Part shown: positions 1 through 12,002 of the stretch, piece after piece
Layout: every line of letters begins with the position of its first letter
How positions within the stretch are numbered: position 1 is the first letter of the stretch
Source: Burkholderiales bacterium
Lineage (GTDB): Bacteria > Pseudomonadota > Gammaproteobacteria > Burkholderiales > Casimicrobiaceae
Length of the DNA stretch: 42,146 bases
Direction: 5' to 3'
Assembly (NCBI GenBank): GCA_020851255.1
Contig: JADZDA010000037.1
Coordinates: 1 to 42,146 of the forward strand
Position numbers and translations under genes: made by a program
The notes under the pieces: generated by a model
The model's input: only the letters and a program-made list of their open reading frames with translations
What the model was told of the DNA's origin: nothing
The model's database searches: none

Positions 1-561
1 GCGGGCAACAAGTATTCGGACCTGTCCGAAACCTGCCTGTCGTACATTGCGGGAATCATCAAGCACGCGAAGGCGATCAACGCTTTCTCGAACCCGACCA
101 CCAATTCCTATAAGCGCCTGGTCCCGGGCTTCGAAGCGCCGGTGCTGCTCGCCTATTCGGCGCGCAACCGCTCGGCGTCGATCCGCATCCCGTACGTCGC
201 GAGCCCGAAGGGGCGCCGGATCGAGGTGCGCTTCCCCGATCCGACCTGCAACCCGTACCTGGGCTTCGCCGCGATGCTGATGGCGGGACTCGACGGCGTG
301 CAGAACAAGATCCACCCGGGCGATCCGGCGGACAAGAACCTCTACGACCTGCCGCCCGAGGAGGACAAGAAGATCCCGACCGTCTGCTCGTCGCTCGACA
401 TGGCGCTCGACTACCTGGATCGCGATCGCGAGTTCCTGACGCGCGGAGGGGTGTTCACCAACGACATGCTCGACGCGTACATCGAGCTGAAGCAGGAGGA
501 GGTCACGCGCTTCCGCATGACCACCCACCCGGTCGAGTACGAGATGTACTACTCGCTCTGA
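1..561 (+). CDS. glnA: Glutamine synthetase type I, C-terminal part (5' end outside window)
   Basis: Open frame from base 1 reads [64 protein letters not shown], a classic GlnA core; ends TGA at 561; ntrB/ntrC follow. Confidence 0.97.
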   Translation, partial: AGNKYSDLSETCLSYIAGIIKHAKAINAFSNPTTNSYKRLVPGFEAPVLLAYSARNRSASIRIPYVASPKGRRIEVRFPDPTCNPYLGFAAMLMAGLDGVQNKIHPGDPADKNLYDLPPEEDKKIPTVCSSLDMALDYLDRDREFLTRGGVFTNDMLDAYIELKQEEVTRFRMTTHPVEYEMYYSL

Positions 562-597
562 GCGGCGCCACGGACGCGAGGGTCGACGCGATGGCGG

Positions 598-626
598 AAG
601 GGGCGGGCCCGGGGCTCGCCCCTTTC
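598..626 (+). terminator. Probable intrinsic terminator of glnA
   Basis: Perfect 8-bp inverted repeat AAGGGGCG (598-605) / CGCCCCTT (617-624) followed by a short T-rich stretch (TTTCGTCTT), 37 bp after the glnA stop. Confidence 0.55.
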
Positions 627-660
627 GTCTTCCGGGGGCGGTCCGATACACTGCGCAGCG

Positions 661-1191
661 ATGGTCCGACCGCCGCCACGACTCCGCGCGCGCCTGGCGT
701 GCATCGCCGCCGCTCTCGGCGCCTGCGTGTCCGCCGCGGGCGCGGCGCAGGCCTCGCTCGCGCAGTCGGCGAAGGAGTCGGGCTGCGTCGACAAGCCGGT
801 CCGCATGGTCGGCTCCAGCATGTGGAAGTGCCTGACGGCGTCCGGCGCGCAGGCGTTCTTCAACGTGCCCGACGCGGTCGAGCCGCCCGCCCCGCCGAAG
901 GCGCCGCCGAAATCGCCGGCCGGCGCGCCGGCGTCGTTTCCCAAGGTCGACGCGGGCACGCAGAAGTCGCGCGACGACCTGCGGCGCAAGGTCCTCGCCG
1001 ACGAGCTCGCGAGCGAGGAACGGCTGCTCGCCGAGGCGAAGACCCAGTGGGCCGACGGCGCGCCGCCGCCGCTGCCCGAGGAGAAGGCCGACGCGCAGCG
1101 TTACGCCGAACGGATCGCGAGGCTGCGCCAGGCGCTCCAGCTCCACCAGCGCAACGTCGACGCGCTCAAGCGCGAACTCGCGCTGCGCTGA
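661..1191 (+). CDS. Small exported hypothetical protein (signal peptide, coiled-coil-like C-terminus, DUF4124-like flavour)
   Basis: 176 aa ORF between glnA and ntrB; N-terminal signal-like RLACIAAALGACVSAAGAAQA; charged Arg/Glu/Leu-rich C-terminal half. Confidence 0.7.
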   Translation: MVRPPPRLRARLACIAAALGACVSAAGAAQASLAQSAKESGCVDKPVRMVGSSMWKCLTASGAQAFFNVPDAVEPPAPPKAPPKSPAGAPASFPKVDAGTQKSRDDLRRKVLADELASEERLLAEAKTQWADGAPPPLPEEKADAQRYAERIARLRQALQLHQRNVDALKRELALR

Positions 1192-1282
1192 CGGGCGCCG
1201 CGCGCCCGGTCCACCGGCGGCGCGCCACCGACGGCGCGCTTATTGCTAACGATACCGGGTCATCGCACCCGAGGCGCGGCCC

Positions 1283-2398
1283 GTGCCGCGCGATGCGCGT
1301 CCCGTGAATCCGCGCGTACGCACCGACAACCCCGATCCGCCGGCCGCGTACGCCGGCCTGGACCTGCTCGCCACCGCCGTGCTGCTGCTGGAGCGGGAGG
1401 GCCGCGTCGTCTGGGCGAACGCCGCCGCCGAGAACCTGTTCGGGATGTCGCGCGCGATGCTGGTCCGGCGCACGCTCGTCGAGGCGCTCGGTCCCTGCGT
1501 GCCGCTGGGGACCGCGGTCCGGCGTGCGATCGTGGCCGGCGCGTCCTACACCGAACAGGAACTCGAGATCCGCGCGACCGGCAAGCCGCCGCTCCACCTG
1601 TGCGTCACCGCGACGCCGATCGACGTGGGGTCCGCGACTCTGGCGCTCGAATTCCGGCTGATCGACCGCGAGCTCCGGGCCGCGCGCGAGGAGCGGCTGA
1701 ACGAACAGCAGCAGGCGAACCGCGAGCTGATCCGCAGCCTCGCGCACGAGATCAAGAATCCGCTGGGCGGCATCCGGGGCGCGGCGCAGCTGCTCGAGCG
1801 CGAGCTCGACCGGCCCCCGCTGATCGAGTACACGCAGGTCATCATCGGCGAGGCCGACCGGCTGCAGTCGCTGGTCAACCGGCTGCTGACGCCGCACCGG
1901 CTGCCGACGGTCCGGGCGACCAACGTCCACGAGATCCTCGTGCGCGTCAAGAACGTCGTGCAGGCGGAATTCCCGCAGCTTCCGATCACCTGCGACTTCG
2001 ACATCTCGCTGCCCGAGATCGACGCCGACGCCGAGCAACTGACGCAGGCGGTGATGAACGTCGTGCGCAACGCGGCGCAGGCGCTCGCCGGCGCGGTCAC
2101 CGAGCCGCGGATCACGCTGCGCACGCGCGTCGCGCGCAACGTGACCCTGGCGCGCCGCTTCCACCGCCTGGCACTCGCGATCGACGTCGACGACAACGGC
2201 CCGGGCATCCCCGAGTCGATCCGGGGCCGCATCTTCTATCCGCTCGTTTCCGGACGCGAGGGCGGCAGCGGCCTCGGCCTCACGATCGCGCAGACCTACG
2301 TCGCCCAGCACGGCGGCACGATCGAGTGCGAGAGCCGCCCCGGCCGCACGACGTTCACGATCCGGCTGCCGATCGAGGCGTCGCGCGCGGCGGCCTGA
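1283..2398 (+). CDS. glnL: Nitrogen regulation sensor histidine kinase NtrB (GTG start)
   Basis: PAS-like N-terminus, H-box [24 protein letters not shown]-box [11 protein letters not shown]-boxes DDNGPGIPE and [10 protein letters not shown]; directly upstream of ntrC. Confidence 0.95.
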   Translation: MPRDARPVNPRVRTDNPDPPAAYAGLDLLATAVLLLEREGRVVWANAAAENLFGMSRAMLVRRTLVEALGPCVPLGTAVRRAIVAGASYTEQELEIRATGKPPLHLCVTATPIDVGSATLALEFRLIDRELRAAREERLNEQQQANRELIRSLAHEIKNPLGGIRGAAQLLERELDRPPLIEYTQVIIGEADRLQSLVNRLLTPHRLPTVRATNVHEILVRVKNVVQAEFPQLPITCDFDISLPEIDADAEQLTQAVMNVVRNAAQALAGAVTEPRITLRTRVARNVTLARRFHRLALAIDVDDNGPGIPESIRGRIFYPLVSGREGGSGLGLTIAQTYVAQHGGTIECESRPGRTTFTIRLPIEASRAAA

Positions 2399-2416
2399 CA
2401 CCCTGGGACCCACCCG

Positions 2417-3892
2417 ATGCAGACCCCCACGCACGAACACAACGTCGCCCGCCCGGGCGTCACGCCGCGATCGGTCTGGATCGTCGACGACGACCGGTCG
2501 ATCCGCTGGGTGCTCGAGAAGGCGCTCGCGCGCGAGGGCATCCCGTACCAGACCTTCACGTCGGCGTACGAAGTGCAGCAGGCGCTCGCGGTCAGCGAGC
2601 CGCAGGTGCTGGTCTCCGACATCCGGATGAGCGGCGAGTCGGGGCTCTCGCTGCTCGCGAAGGTCAAGGAGACGCACCCGAACGTGCCGGTGATCATCAT
2701 GACCGCGTACTCGGACCTCGACAGCGCGGTGCAGGCGTTCCAGGGCGGCGCGTTCGAGTACCTGCCCAAGCCCTTCGACGTCGACCACGCGCTCGCGCTG
2801 ATCCGGCGCGCCGCGAGCGAGACGCCGGTGGCCGCGGCGCCCGTGCCCGGCGTACCCGAGACGCCGGAGATGCTCGGGCAGGCGCCCGCGATGCAGGAGG
2901 TGTTCCGCGCGATCGGCCGCCTGTCGCCGTCGGGCGCGACCGTGCTCATCACCGGCGAGAGCGGAACCGGGAAGGAACTCGTCGCGCGGGCGCTGCACCG
3001 GCACAGCCCGCGGGCGGCCGGACCTTTCGTCGCGATCAACACCGCGGCGATACCCAAGGACCTGCTCGAGAGCGAGCTCTTCGGCCACGAACGCGGCGCG
3101 TTCACCGGCGCGCAGACCGCGCGACGCGGCCGCTTCGAGCAGGCCGAGGGGGGAACGCTGTTCCTCGACGAGATCGGCGACATGCCGCCCGACCTGCAGG
3201 TGCGGCTGCTGCGCGTGCTGTCCGACGGGGAGTTCTACCGGGTCGGCGGCCACGCGCCGCTGAAGGCGAACGTGCGCATCATCGCCGCCACGCACCAGAA
3301 CCTCGAGGAGCGCGTACGCCAGGGCCTCTTCCGCGAGGACCTGCTGCACCGGCTCAACGTCGTGCGGCTGCGGCTGCCGCCGCTGCGCGAGCGGACCGAG
3401 GACATCGGACCGCTGGCGCGCCACTTCATGCAGAAGAGCGCGCGCGAACTCGCCGTCGAGACCAAGGTGCTGTCCGACGACGCGCTCCGCGTGCTGCAGG
3501 CGTTCGCGTTCCCCGGCAACGTCCGTCAGCTCGAGAACGTCTGCCACTGGCTCACGGTGATGGCGCCCGGACAGCGGATCGAGGCCGCCGATCTGCCGCC
3601 GGAGGTGCGCGAGCCGGCGGCGGGCGGCGAACGCGCGGCGGGCGAGGCGTCGTGGCAGCAGTCGCTCGACCGCGAACTCGCCGCGGCGCTCGCGCGGGGC
3701 GAGCCGGCGGTCGGTGACCGGCTCGAGCGCGAGTTCGAGACCACGCTGATCCGCCGGGCGCTCGCGCACACCGGCGGGCATCGGATGGAGGCCGCTCAGC
3801 GGCTGGGCTGGGGGCGCAACACGCTCACGCGCAAGATCCAGGAACTCGGCATGGACGAGGAGCTCCGCAAGCGCGGAGCGGGGAACGAATAG
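2417..3892 (+). CDS. glnG: Nitrogen regulation response regulator NtrC (sigma-54 activator)
   Basis: Receiver domain ([27 protein letters not shown]), AAA+ [15 protein letters not shown] and GAFTGAQ motifs, Fis-type HTH at C-terminus. Confidence 0.97.
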   Translation: MQTPTHEHNVARPGVTPRSVWIVDDDRSIRWVLEKALAREGIPYQTFTSAYEVQQALAVSEPQVLVSDIRMSGESGLSLLAKVKETHPNVPVIIMTAYSDLDSAVQAFQGGAFEYLPKPFDVDHALALIRRAASETPVAAAPVPGVPETPEMLGQAPAMQEVFRAIGRLSPSGATVLITGESGTGKELVARALHRHSPRAAGPFVAINTAAIPKDLLESELFGHERGAFTGAQTARRGRFEQAEGGTLFLDEIGDMPPDLQVRLLRVLSDGEFYRVGGHAPLKANVRIIAATHQNLEERVRQGLFREDLLHRLNVVRLRLPPLRERTEDIGPLARHFMQKSARELAVETKVLSDDALRVLQAFAFPGNVRQLENVCHWLTVMAPGQRIEAADLPPEVREPAAGGERAAGEASWQQSLDRELAAALARGEPAVGDRLEREFETTLIRRALAHTGGHRMEAAQRLGWGRNTLTRKIQELGMDEELRKRGAGNE

Positions 3893-3923
3893 CGCGCCGC
3901 GCGCCCCGCCGCTCCCGCCGCGG

Positions 3924-5624
3924 CTACGGCGCGATGCCCTTCGCCGGACCGCGGGCGAGCGCGTCGGGCGCGATCGAGGCGCGCGGGACCGAGAACCACC
4001 CGGGCGCGACCACGAAATAGGTGTCGATCGTGCCCGCGCCGTCTTCGGCGCCGATCGCCCAGTCGAAGCGCGTGTCCTTCGACCACAGCAGGTAGAGCGT
4101 GTCCGGCGCGAGCGGCCCGGAGACGAGCGTGCGCGTCAACGCGTCGTTGGCGGCGGCCATCCGGGGGAACGAGGGGCGCGAGAACTGGCCGGTGTTCACC
4201 GACATTCCGTGGTCGACCGCGTAGAGCGCGAGCCACGGCCAGCCATGCGCCATGTTGGCCACCGGCGCGACGCGGATCGTCCGGTAGGTCTTCGCGGCCT
4301 CGCTCCAGAACGGAGAGCGCATGAAGGTCTCGCGCTTCGCCGGCTGGGCGATGTAGCGATCGTCGAAATAGGGGCGCATGGCGGCGTAGCGCGGCGAGAG
4401 GTCGGCGATCTGCAACGCCGTGGCCCCGACGAGCAGCACGGACGCCGCAGCCGGCGCGAATCGCGCCGCGACGATCGCGGCCGAGGCGAACACGAGACCG
4501 TAGAACGCGACCCAGATCATCCGGCCGGACGCGCGGAACGTGGCGACGAGCTCGAGCGGCCGGTCGCGCAACGGTAACTCGATGACGATCCGGTCGCCCC
4601 AGGCGATCTTGTGCGACAGCGCGACCAGCCACAGTCCGATCGCGATGGCGACCAGAGGCGCGTAGGGTCGCCAGTTCACCGGCGCGCCGCCGGGGCGCAC
4701 GAGCGCGAGCAGCGCGACCGCGAGCAGCGCGAGCACGCCCAGGCCGAGGTAGCCGTAACCTTCGAGCTCCGAGCCCTTGATCACCGGGAGATCCGGCAGG
4801 AAGCGCGATCCCCAGCCGGGATTCCAGAACGCGTTCAGGTTGGCGGCGTACTTGCCGAAGTACAGCGACCCGCCGCTCACCGCGCCGCGGGGCAGGTCGA
4901 AGTAGCCGGCCAACGCCATCGTCCCCCAGAGTGCGAGCGACACCACGACGACGTGCCGCACCCAGTCGCCGAAATCCGGGCGCGGGAGGGGATCGAAATG
5001 GCGGCGGCGCAGCACGTCGGCGACCCACAGCGCCAGCACCATCGCGAGCAGGTACGCGTGCACGAGCGAGGCGATGCAGGTCAGCGCGACCCACGGTCCG
5101 GTGGCGAGTTCGCGGTGCGGACGCAGGGCGAGCCACAGTCCCCACAACAGCAGCCAGTGCGACATCAGCGCGAAATGGCCGATCGCGCGATCGACGACCG
5201 GCAGGCTCGCGACGAGCAGGGCGGTGACGGCGAGCCGCTGCAGCGGGCGTTCGGCGGCCACCGTCGCGAGCAGGCCGGCGAAGAACCCCTGCAGCACGAA
5301 ACACAGCAGCGCCCAGAGCCCGAAGTACTGGAACGTCGACGGCAGCAGCGGCGAGAGGAGCTTGGCGGCGAACGCGGCGATCGGAATCGAGTCGGTGAAC
5401 ACGATGCCGGCGCCGATGTCGTGGCCGTAGGTCCGCAGCGCGCCGGGCGGCCACTGCCAGGGCTCCGCCCGGAAGAACCGCCAGCCCAGGTACTGGGCGG
5501 CGGGGTCGCCGTCCATCAACCACAGCCAGTTGCCCGGATCGAGCAATCGCGGATCGAGCAGGAGGAAGAACAGCGCGGCGCCGGCGGCGGCGCCGGCGAT
5601 CGACGCGTACGGAGCGCGCGTCAT
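3924..5624 (-). CDS. DUF6311-like multi-spanning membrane protein
   Basis: Hydrophobic multi-TM protein starting [54 protein letters not shown] at 5624 overlaps the stop of the upstream gene (ATGA). Confidence 0.8.
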   Translation of the reverse strand: MTRAPYASIAGAAAGAALFFLLLDPRLLDPGNWLWLMDGDPAAQYLGWRFFRAEPWQWPPGALRTYGHDIGAGIVFTDSIPIAAFAAKLLSPLLPSTFQYFGLWALLCFVLQGFFAGLLATVAAERPLQRLAVTALLVASLPVVDRAIGHFALMSHWLLLWGLWLALRPHRELATGPWVALTCIASLVHAYLLAMVLALWVADVLRRRHFDPLPRPDFGDWVRHVVVVSLALWGTMALAGYFDLPRGAVSGGSLYFGKYAANLNAFWNPGWGSRFLPDLPVIKGSELEGYGYLGLGVLALLAVALLALVRPGGAPVNWRPYAPLVAIAIGLWLVALSHKIAWGDRIVIELPLRDRPLELVATFRASGRMIWVAFYGLVFASAAIVAARFAPAAASVLLVGATALQIADLSPRYAAMRPYFDDRYIAQPAKRETFMRSPFWSEAAKTYRTIRVAPVANMAHGWPWLALYAVDHGMSVNTGQFSRPSFPRMAAANDALTRTLVSGPLAPDTLYLLWSKDTRFDWAIGAEDGAGTIDTYFVVAPGWFSVPRASIAPDALARGPAKGIAP

Positions 5625-6415
5625 GCGCCCGCCGTTGCGTCCCGGCCGCGGAACTGCGCGATCACCGGCGCGTGGTCCGACGGCTTCTCGCCCTTGCGCG
5701 CGGCGCGATCGATCGTGCACGACGCGCAGCGGGTCGCGAGCGCGTCGGAGACCAGGATGTGGTCGATGCGCAATCCGTGGTTCTTCGGGAACGCGAGCTG
5801 GCGGTAATCCCACCAGCTGAACGTCCTGGGCGGCTGCTCGAACAGCCGGAAGCTGTCCTTCAGCCCGAGCGCGAGCCAGCGCTCGAACGCGGCGCGTTCC
5901 GGCCCGGAGCAGAGGACCTGGCCCTCCCACAGCGCCGGATCGTGGACGTCGGCGGGCTGTGGCGCGATGTTCAGGTCGCCGGCGAACGCGAGCTCGCGGT
6001 GGCCGGCGAGCGCGTCGCGCAGGTAGCCGGTCGCCGCCTCGCACCAGGCGAGCTTGTAGCGGTACTTGTCGGAGTCGACCGACTGCCCGTTGGGGACGTA
6101 GGCGCAGACCACGCGCACGCCGCCGACGGTCGCGGCGATCACGCGCTTCTGTTCATCGGCGAAACCGGGAATGCCGGTCGCGACGTCGTCGCAGACCAGG
6201 CCGTCGCGCACGAGGATCGCGACGCCGTTGTAGGTCTTCTGGCCGTGCGCGTGCGCGCGGTACCCGGCGGCGGCGATCTCGTCGCGGGGGAACCGCAGGT
6301 CCTCGAGCTTGGTTTCCTGGAGGCAGACGACGTCGGGCGCGCTCGCGGCGAGCCAGTCGAGCAGTCGCGGCAGGCGGACGTTCAGCGAATTGACGTTCCA
6401 GGTCGCGAGTTTCAC
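5621..6415 (-). CDS. xthA: Exodeoxyribonuclease III
   Basis: [39 protein letters not shown]..., [21 protein letters not shown]-family ExoIII signature. Confidence 0.95.
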   Translation of the reverse strand: MKLATWNVNSLNVRLPRLLDWLAASAPDVVCLQETKLEDLRFPRDEIAAAGYRAHAHGQKTYNGVAILVRDGLVCDDVATGIPGFADEQKRVIAATVGGVRVVCAYVPNGQSVDSDKYRYKLAWCEAATGYLRDALAGHRELAFAGDLNIAPQPADVHDPALWEGQVLCSGPERAAFERWLALGLKDSFRLFEQPPRTFSWWDYRQLAFPKNHGLRIDHILVSDALATRCASCTIDRAARKGEKPSDHAPVIAQFRGRDATAGA

Positions 6416-7223
6416 TGCCCGCCTGACGTATTGATCTTGCGAGAGCCGATTCCGGTGGACGACAGATCGTACCCCAGTCCCGGCGCCGATCTCCAGGCGG
6501 TCGATCGGAAGGGGAGGCGCGATCGTCGTCGAGTGGTTGCCCGGCAGACATTCGCCGGACCGGCACCGTGCATCCCGCCGGCCTGGCGTCGATCTCGCGA
6601 CGCAGTCGGTTGCCGGCGTGCTGCGCCAAGCCGGGCCCGGCGGCGAACGCTGCTACAGGTGCGGGGCGCAATCGCTCCGACACACATCGTCCGCAGCCGT
6701 CTTCGATCGCTTGCGCACGCTTGCGTCGCGGTCCGGCCGACGCCGGACCGGTGCCCGTGCGGCGGCTGCAACGGCGGCATGACCTCACGAGGGGAAGTCA
6801 TGAACCCCTTGCTTTTGAGGGGGGATTGCCGTAACTAAAAAATTCCCGCGGACGGTGGCCGACGAGACAGTCGGCGCCCGCGAACGGCGACTTCGAGTCG
6901 TTTCGCATGGGCGAACGGTGCGAGAGGTCACTCCGCGAGATGAACATGCGGGATCCGTGGTCGGTGCCGGTCGCGGGGATCGACGCGCATTTTCCGGAGG
7001 CGGTCGATGCCTGAGGACGTTCGCCGGCGGGGACGCCGCGATCCATCCGCAGCAGGCGATGGGGCAGGAGGGGATCGGTTTCTCGATGCGATCGTCGGGA
7101 CTCCGTTCCGATCGCGACGAGCGGGCATTCCCGGAATTCCGTCGGTTGAGAGTCGGTTGAAATTCACCTGGTTGTGCGGACCTTTCCCAATGCAGCAACA
7201 GCAGGACTCGTGAAGAGAGGACG

Positions 7224-8408
7224 ATGGTCATGATCTCGAACAGGCGGTGGATGGTTGCAGCGGTCCTTGGGGTCGCGTTGCTGGCCGGCGGGCGGGACGC
7301 GTACTCCCAGGAGAAACGCGCATACAAGATCGGCAGCGTCTTCTCGGTCACGGGAGCGGGCGCGTTGCTCGGCGAGCGGATGAAGATGACCGTGGAGATG
7401 ATGGTCGACCAGATCAACCGGAGCGGGGGCATCAACGGGCATCCCGTGAAGCTGATCGTCTACGATGCGGCGAGCGATGTCACGAAGGCCGTCGCCGCCA
7501 CCAATCGGCTGATCACCCAGGACGAGGTCGACATCATCTCCGGAGCCGGGAACATGAGCGGCCTTTCCCTGGCCATGAAGCCGGTTGCGATGCGCCACGG
7601 CGTTCCGATGATCTCGAATGCCGGAGCCAGGCCGATCGTCGAGCCCATCGACAAGAGCTCGTGGGCCTTCAAGTCCCACCTCACCGACAAGGAGATCGTC
7701 GGACGCGCCATCGACTGGTGGAAATCCAAGGGGATCACGCGGGTCGCGATGCTCTCCGATACGTCCGGCTTCGGGACGAGCGCGCGCGACGAATTGAAGC
7801 TGCAGGCGCCGGGCGCCGGCATCAACGTCGTGGCCTGGGAGGAGTTCGACGCCGCTGCGAACGACCTGGTTCCGCAGCTCACGAGGATCCGGGCGGCCAA
7901 CCCGGAGGTCATCCTGTGCTGGACCGTTGCGCCCTCAGGCGTGGTCTTCATGAAGAACGCGCGCCAGCTCGGCATGAAGCAGATCCTGATGCACGGCTTC
8001 GGCTACGTCGTGCCGAAATACATGGAGATGGCGGGTGACGCGGCCGAAGGAACGGTGCTCGTATCGCTGCGCTTTCCCGTCGGCCGCCAGCTGCCGGACT
8101 CGGATCCCGCGAAGAAGGTCATTCTCGACTACACCCGGGAATTCAAGGCGAAGTACGCGCAGGAGCCGGACGTGTACGGCGCCGAGGCGTATGACGGAAT
8201 GCTGATGGCCTTCAAGGCGCTGGAAGCGGCGAAGGGCTTCGACAAGGAGAAGATCCGCGAGGCGCTCGAGCGCCTCAACTTCGTCGGTACGAACGGTATC
8301 TACCGATTCAGTCCGCAGCGGCATTACGGCCTCACCAAGGAGGACGCCGTCGTCATGGAGTGGCGCAACGGCGACTGGAAGCTCCTGATGGGGGCGGAAA
8401 CGAAGTAG
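7224..8408 (+). CDS. Branched-chain amino acid/aromatic-type ABC transporter substrate-binding protein
   Basis: Signal peptide then YKIGSVFSVTGAGALLGERMKMTVEMMVDQINRSGGINGHPVKLIVYDAASDVTKAV; Peripla_BP_6/LivJ-type; followed by LivHMGF homologs. Confidence 0.93.
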   Translation: MVMISNRRWMVAAVLGVALLAGGRDAYSQEKRAYKIGSVFSVTGAGALLGERMKMTVEMMVDQINRSGGINGHPVKLIVYDAASDVTKAVAATNRLITQDEVDIISGAGNMSGLSLAMKPVAMRHGVPMISNAGARPIVEPIDKSSWAFKSHLTDKEIVGRAIDWWKSKGITRVAMLSDTSGFGTSARDELKLQAPGAGINVVAWEEFDAAANDLVPQLTRIRAANPEVILCWTVAPSGVVFMKNARQLGMKQILMHGFGYVVPKYMEMAGDAAEGTVLVSLRFPVGRQLPDSDPAKKVILDYTREFKAKYAQEPDVYGAEAYDGMLMAFKALEAAKGFDKEKIREALERLNFVGTNGIYRFSPQRHYGLTKEDAVVMEWRNGDWKLLMGAETK

Positions 8409-8522
8409 CGGCGATCTTCGTGCGCACGCCGGTCGAGTCGCAGGGGCCCCTGAATCCGGGGGCCGACCGCCGGAATGCCGGCGCCGGCGATCGCGGGCGG
8501 TCCTGAAGCGGGCGCAAGACCG

Positions 8523-9407
8523 ATGACCGAGTTCCTGCAGCTCCTGATCTCCGGGCTGACCATAGGCAGCGTCTACGGGCTGGTGGCCGTCGGCTTCTGC
8601 ATCGTTTACAACACGACGGGAATCATCAACTTCGCCCAGGGTGAGTTCGTCATGCTGGGCGGGATGATGGCCGCGGTGGTGGTCGCGAGCCTCGGCTGGC
8701 CGGTGCCGGTGGCGCTCCTGGTCGCGACCGTCGGGGTCACGCTGATCGGCATGGCCGCCGAGAAGGCGACGCTCGGTCTGAGCCGCAAGCCCGATGTCCT
8801 GAACCTGATCATCGTCACCATCGGTCTCGCGATCGTGATCAAGGGACTCGTGATGATGATCTGGGGCAAGTTTCCGAAAGGGTTCCCGGCATTCTCGGGG
8901 GAGGTGCCGCTTGCGATACACGGCGCCACGGTCACGCCCCAGGCGCTCTGGGTCATCGGCATCGCCGTGTTGGTCGTGGCGGCCGTGGCTCTCTTCCTCA
9001 AGAAGTCGGTGACGGGCACGGCCATGCGCGCCGCCGCGTTCGACCGGGAGACGGCGGCGCTGATGGGAATTCCCGTCAATCGCCTGCGCACCGTTTCGTT
9101 CGCCGTCGCGGCGGGCGTGGGCGCCCTGGCCGGCGTGATCATCACGCCGCTGACGATGACCTCCTACGAACAGGGGACGATCCTGGGACTCAAGGGCTTC
9201 TGCGCCGCGATCATCGGAGGAATGGGCAATGTCTACGGTGCGTTCCTGGGCGGCCTCATCCTCGGCGCCGCCGAGGCCTACACCGCGGGCTGGGGCGGCA
9301 GCGGATACCAGGATGCGGTGGCGTTCCTGCTGCTGATCGTCCTGCTCCTCGTCAGGCCGTCCGGGTTGCTCGGCGGCACCGGGAGGGAACGTGCCGTCAA
9401 GTTCTAG
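8523..9407 (+). CDS. Branched-chain-type ABC transporter permease (LivH family)
   Basis: MTEFLQLLISGLTIGSVYGLVAVGFCIVYNTTGIINFAQGEFVMLGGM. Confidence 0.95.
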   Translation: MTEFLQLLISGLTIGSVYGLVAVGFCIVYNTTGIINFAQGEFVMLGGMMAAVVVASLGWPVPVALLVATVGVTLIGMAAEKATLGLSRKPDVLNLIIVTIGLAIVIKGLVMMIWGKFPKGFPAFSGEVPLAIHGATVTPQALWVIGIAVLVVAAVALFLKKSVTGTAMRAAAFDRETAALMGIPVNRLRTVSFAVAAGVGALAGVIITPLTMTSYEQGTILGLKGFCAAIIGGMGNVYGAFLGGLILGAAEAYTAGWGGSGYQDAVAFLLLIVLLLVRPSGLLGGTGRERAVKF

Positions 9408-10362
9408 GCAGCCGCGACTTCCGCGCTGGTTCTCCCTGTGCGTGTTTCTCGCGTTCGTCGCGGCGTTTCCCGCCACGTCGCCGAACGCCTATCTGCTCAA
9501 TATCATCGGCTTCGCCGGGATACACATCCTGCTGAGCATCGGCCTGAATATCCTCATGGGATACGCGGGACAGATCTCCCTGGGACATGCGGCGTTCTGG
9601 GGCCTGGGGGCCTACATTTCAGGCGTGCTCACATCGAAATTCGGGTGGCCTCCGGTGCTCGGGCTGGCCGCATCCGTGCTCGGCACCTGCATCGCGGCGC
9701 TGGCGATCGCGCTGCCGACCCTGCGGCTCAAGGGGCACTATCTGGCCATGGCGACGCTGGGCGTGGGCATCATCGTCCATACGTTGTTCGTCCAGTTGTC
9801 CGGGCTCACCGGCGGACCTTCCGGCCTGGTGGACGTGCCCAGTTTCTCCATCGGGCCGATCACGATCGGATCGGCCATCGGGAATTACTACTTCATCTGG
9901 GCATGGGTGGCGATCGGCGCCCTCGCGTCCCTCAATCTCAGGACGTCGCGCATAGGCAGGGCGCTCAACGCCATCAAGGGCGGCGACGTCGCCGCCGAAT
10001 GCACCGGCGTCGATACCTACCGGTACAAGGTGATCGTCTTCGTCCTGTCGGCCGCGTACGCCGCGGTCGCCGGAACCCTGTATGTGCATTACATCAACTT
10101 CGCCGCCCCCGACACCTTCGGGTTCATGCAGTCGGTCCTGATACTGACAATGGTCGTCGTGGGTGGCATAGGCACGTTCTGGGGCCCGATCATCGGGGGA
10201 GGCATCCTCACCTTCCTCCCCGAGTACCTGCGCGCCTACGAGGGCCTCGACGTCGTGATCTACGGCACGATCCTGGTCGCCGTGATGATGTTCATGCCCA
10301 ACGGCCTGGCGTCGCTGGCTCGAGACCTGAGCGCCAGGTTTCGAACGACCCCGCGAGTGTGA
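9391..10362 (+). CDS. Branched-chain-type ABC transporter permease (LivM family)
   Basis: GLNILMGYAGQISLGHAAFWGLGAYISGVLTSKFGWP, typical LivM motif; overlaps the preceding permease gene. Confidence 0.94.
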   Translation: MPSSSRQPRLPRWFSLCVFLAFVAAFPATSPNAYLLNIIGFAGIHILLSIGLNILMGYAGQISLGHAAFWGLGAYISGVLTSKFGWPPVLGLAASVLGTCIAALAIALPTLRLKGHYLAMATLGVGIIVHTLFVQLSGLTGGPSGLVDVPSFSIGPITIGSAIGNYYFIWAWVAIGALASLNLRTSRIGRALNAIKGGDVAAECTGVDTYRYKVIVFVLSAAYAAVAGTLYVHYINFAAPDTFGFMQSVLILTMVVVGGIGTFWGPIIGGGILTFLPEYLRAYEGLDVVIYGTILVAVMMFMPNGLASLARDLSARFRTTPRV

Positions 10363-10377
10363 GGAGATCGCCGGATC

Positions 10378-11145
10378 GTGGCAGACATCCTGTTGAGCGT
10401 CGACAAGATCGGCAAGACCTTCGGCGGACTGTCGGCGATATCCGGTCTCTCGTTCCAGGTGCGCGAGCGGAGCATCAAGGCCGTGATCGGGCCGAACGGT
10501 GCCGGCAAGAGTACCTTGTTCAATCTGATCACCGGCATCGATTCGCCCACGGCCGGCCGGGTTCGCCTCGGCGACCGGGACGTCACCGGCATGAAGCCGA
10601 ACCGTCGTGCGGCGATGGGCATGGGACGGACATTCCAGACGCCGCAGATCTTCGGGGAGATGTCCGTCCTGGAGAACGTGCAGGTCGGCTACCACCTGCG
10701 GGGAAGAGCGACCTGGCTCGACGCGCTGTTGTACACGAATCGATCGCGCAGGGAGGAGCGGGAGACGCACGAGCGTTGCCTGGCGATCCTGGAGAAGGTC
10801 GGATTGTCGGACAAGGCGAACGAGGCCGCCGGCGACCTCGCCTGCGGCGAACTCAAGCTCCTCGAGATGGCGCGCGCCCTGGCGCTGGGTCCTCGACTCC
10901 TGTTGCTCGATGAATTCGCGGCGGGTCTCACGCGCGGCGAATCAGAGCACATGATGGGGCTCGTCCGGGAAATCCGCGATGACGGCGTTACGGTCCTGCT
11001 CGTCGAGCACGACATGCATCTCGTGATGAATCTGAGCGACGAGATCGTGGTGCTGAACTTCGGCGAGAAGATCGCCGAAGGCACTCCGGAGGAGATCCAG
11101 CGGAACGACAAGGTCATCGAGGTCTATCTGGGCGCCGAGGTCTGA
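10378..11145 (+). CDS. ABC transporter ATP-binding protein (LivG family), GTG start
   Basis: Walker A GPNGAGKSTLFNLITG, LivG-type Q-loop GRTFQTPQIF, Walker B LLLLDEFAAGL. Confidence 0.95.
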   Translation: MADILLSVDKIGKTFGGLSAISGLSFQVRERSIKAVIGPNGAGKSTLFNLITGIDSPTAGRVRLGDRDVTGMKPNRRAAMGMGRTFQTPQIFGEMSVLENVQVGYHLRGRATWLDALLYTNRSRREERETHERCLAILEKVGLSDKANEAAGDLACGELKLLEMARALALGPRLLLLDEFAAGLTRGESEHMMGLVREIRDDGVTVLLVEHDMHLVMNLSDEIVVLNFGEKIAEGTPEEIQRNDKVIEVYLGAEV

Positions 11146-11146
11146 C

Positions 11147-11875
<729 letters not shown>

Positions 11876-12002
11876 GCGCGTATCCCCCGGTGTTCAGGTT
11901 CGCCGGCTGCGACTGGCGTCCCGGGTACGACGCACACCGGCGAACGAGCAGGCAGAAGGCATCCGGCCGCCGCAGGCGAGCCATGCCGGCGAGGAGATCG
12001 AA

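Noticed and set aside
1243-3717. 824-aa plus-strand ORF in an alternate frame over ntrBC
   Set aside because: Low-complexity Arg-rich translation, no domain sense; artefact of GC-rich codon usage.
1166-3781. 871-aa minus-strand ORF opposite ntrB/ntrC
   Set aside because: Arg/Ala-rich shadow ORF of high-GC DNA; the plus strand carries unmistakable NtrB and NtrC.
6785-7435. Minus-strand 216-aa ORF (and several plus-strand ORFs) in the xthA-SBP gap
   Set aside because: Overlaps the SBP signal peptide region or lacks any recognisable motif; not supported as genes.
8441-8452. 12-bp palindrome CAGGGGCCCCTG between SBP and permease genes
   Set aside because: Short GC-rich palindrome expected by chance at this composition; no loop or T-tract, so not called as a terminator or operator.
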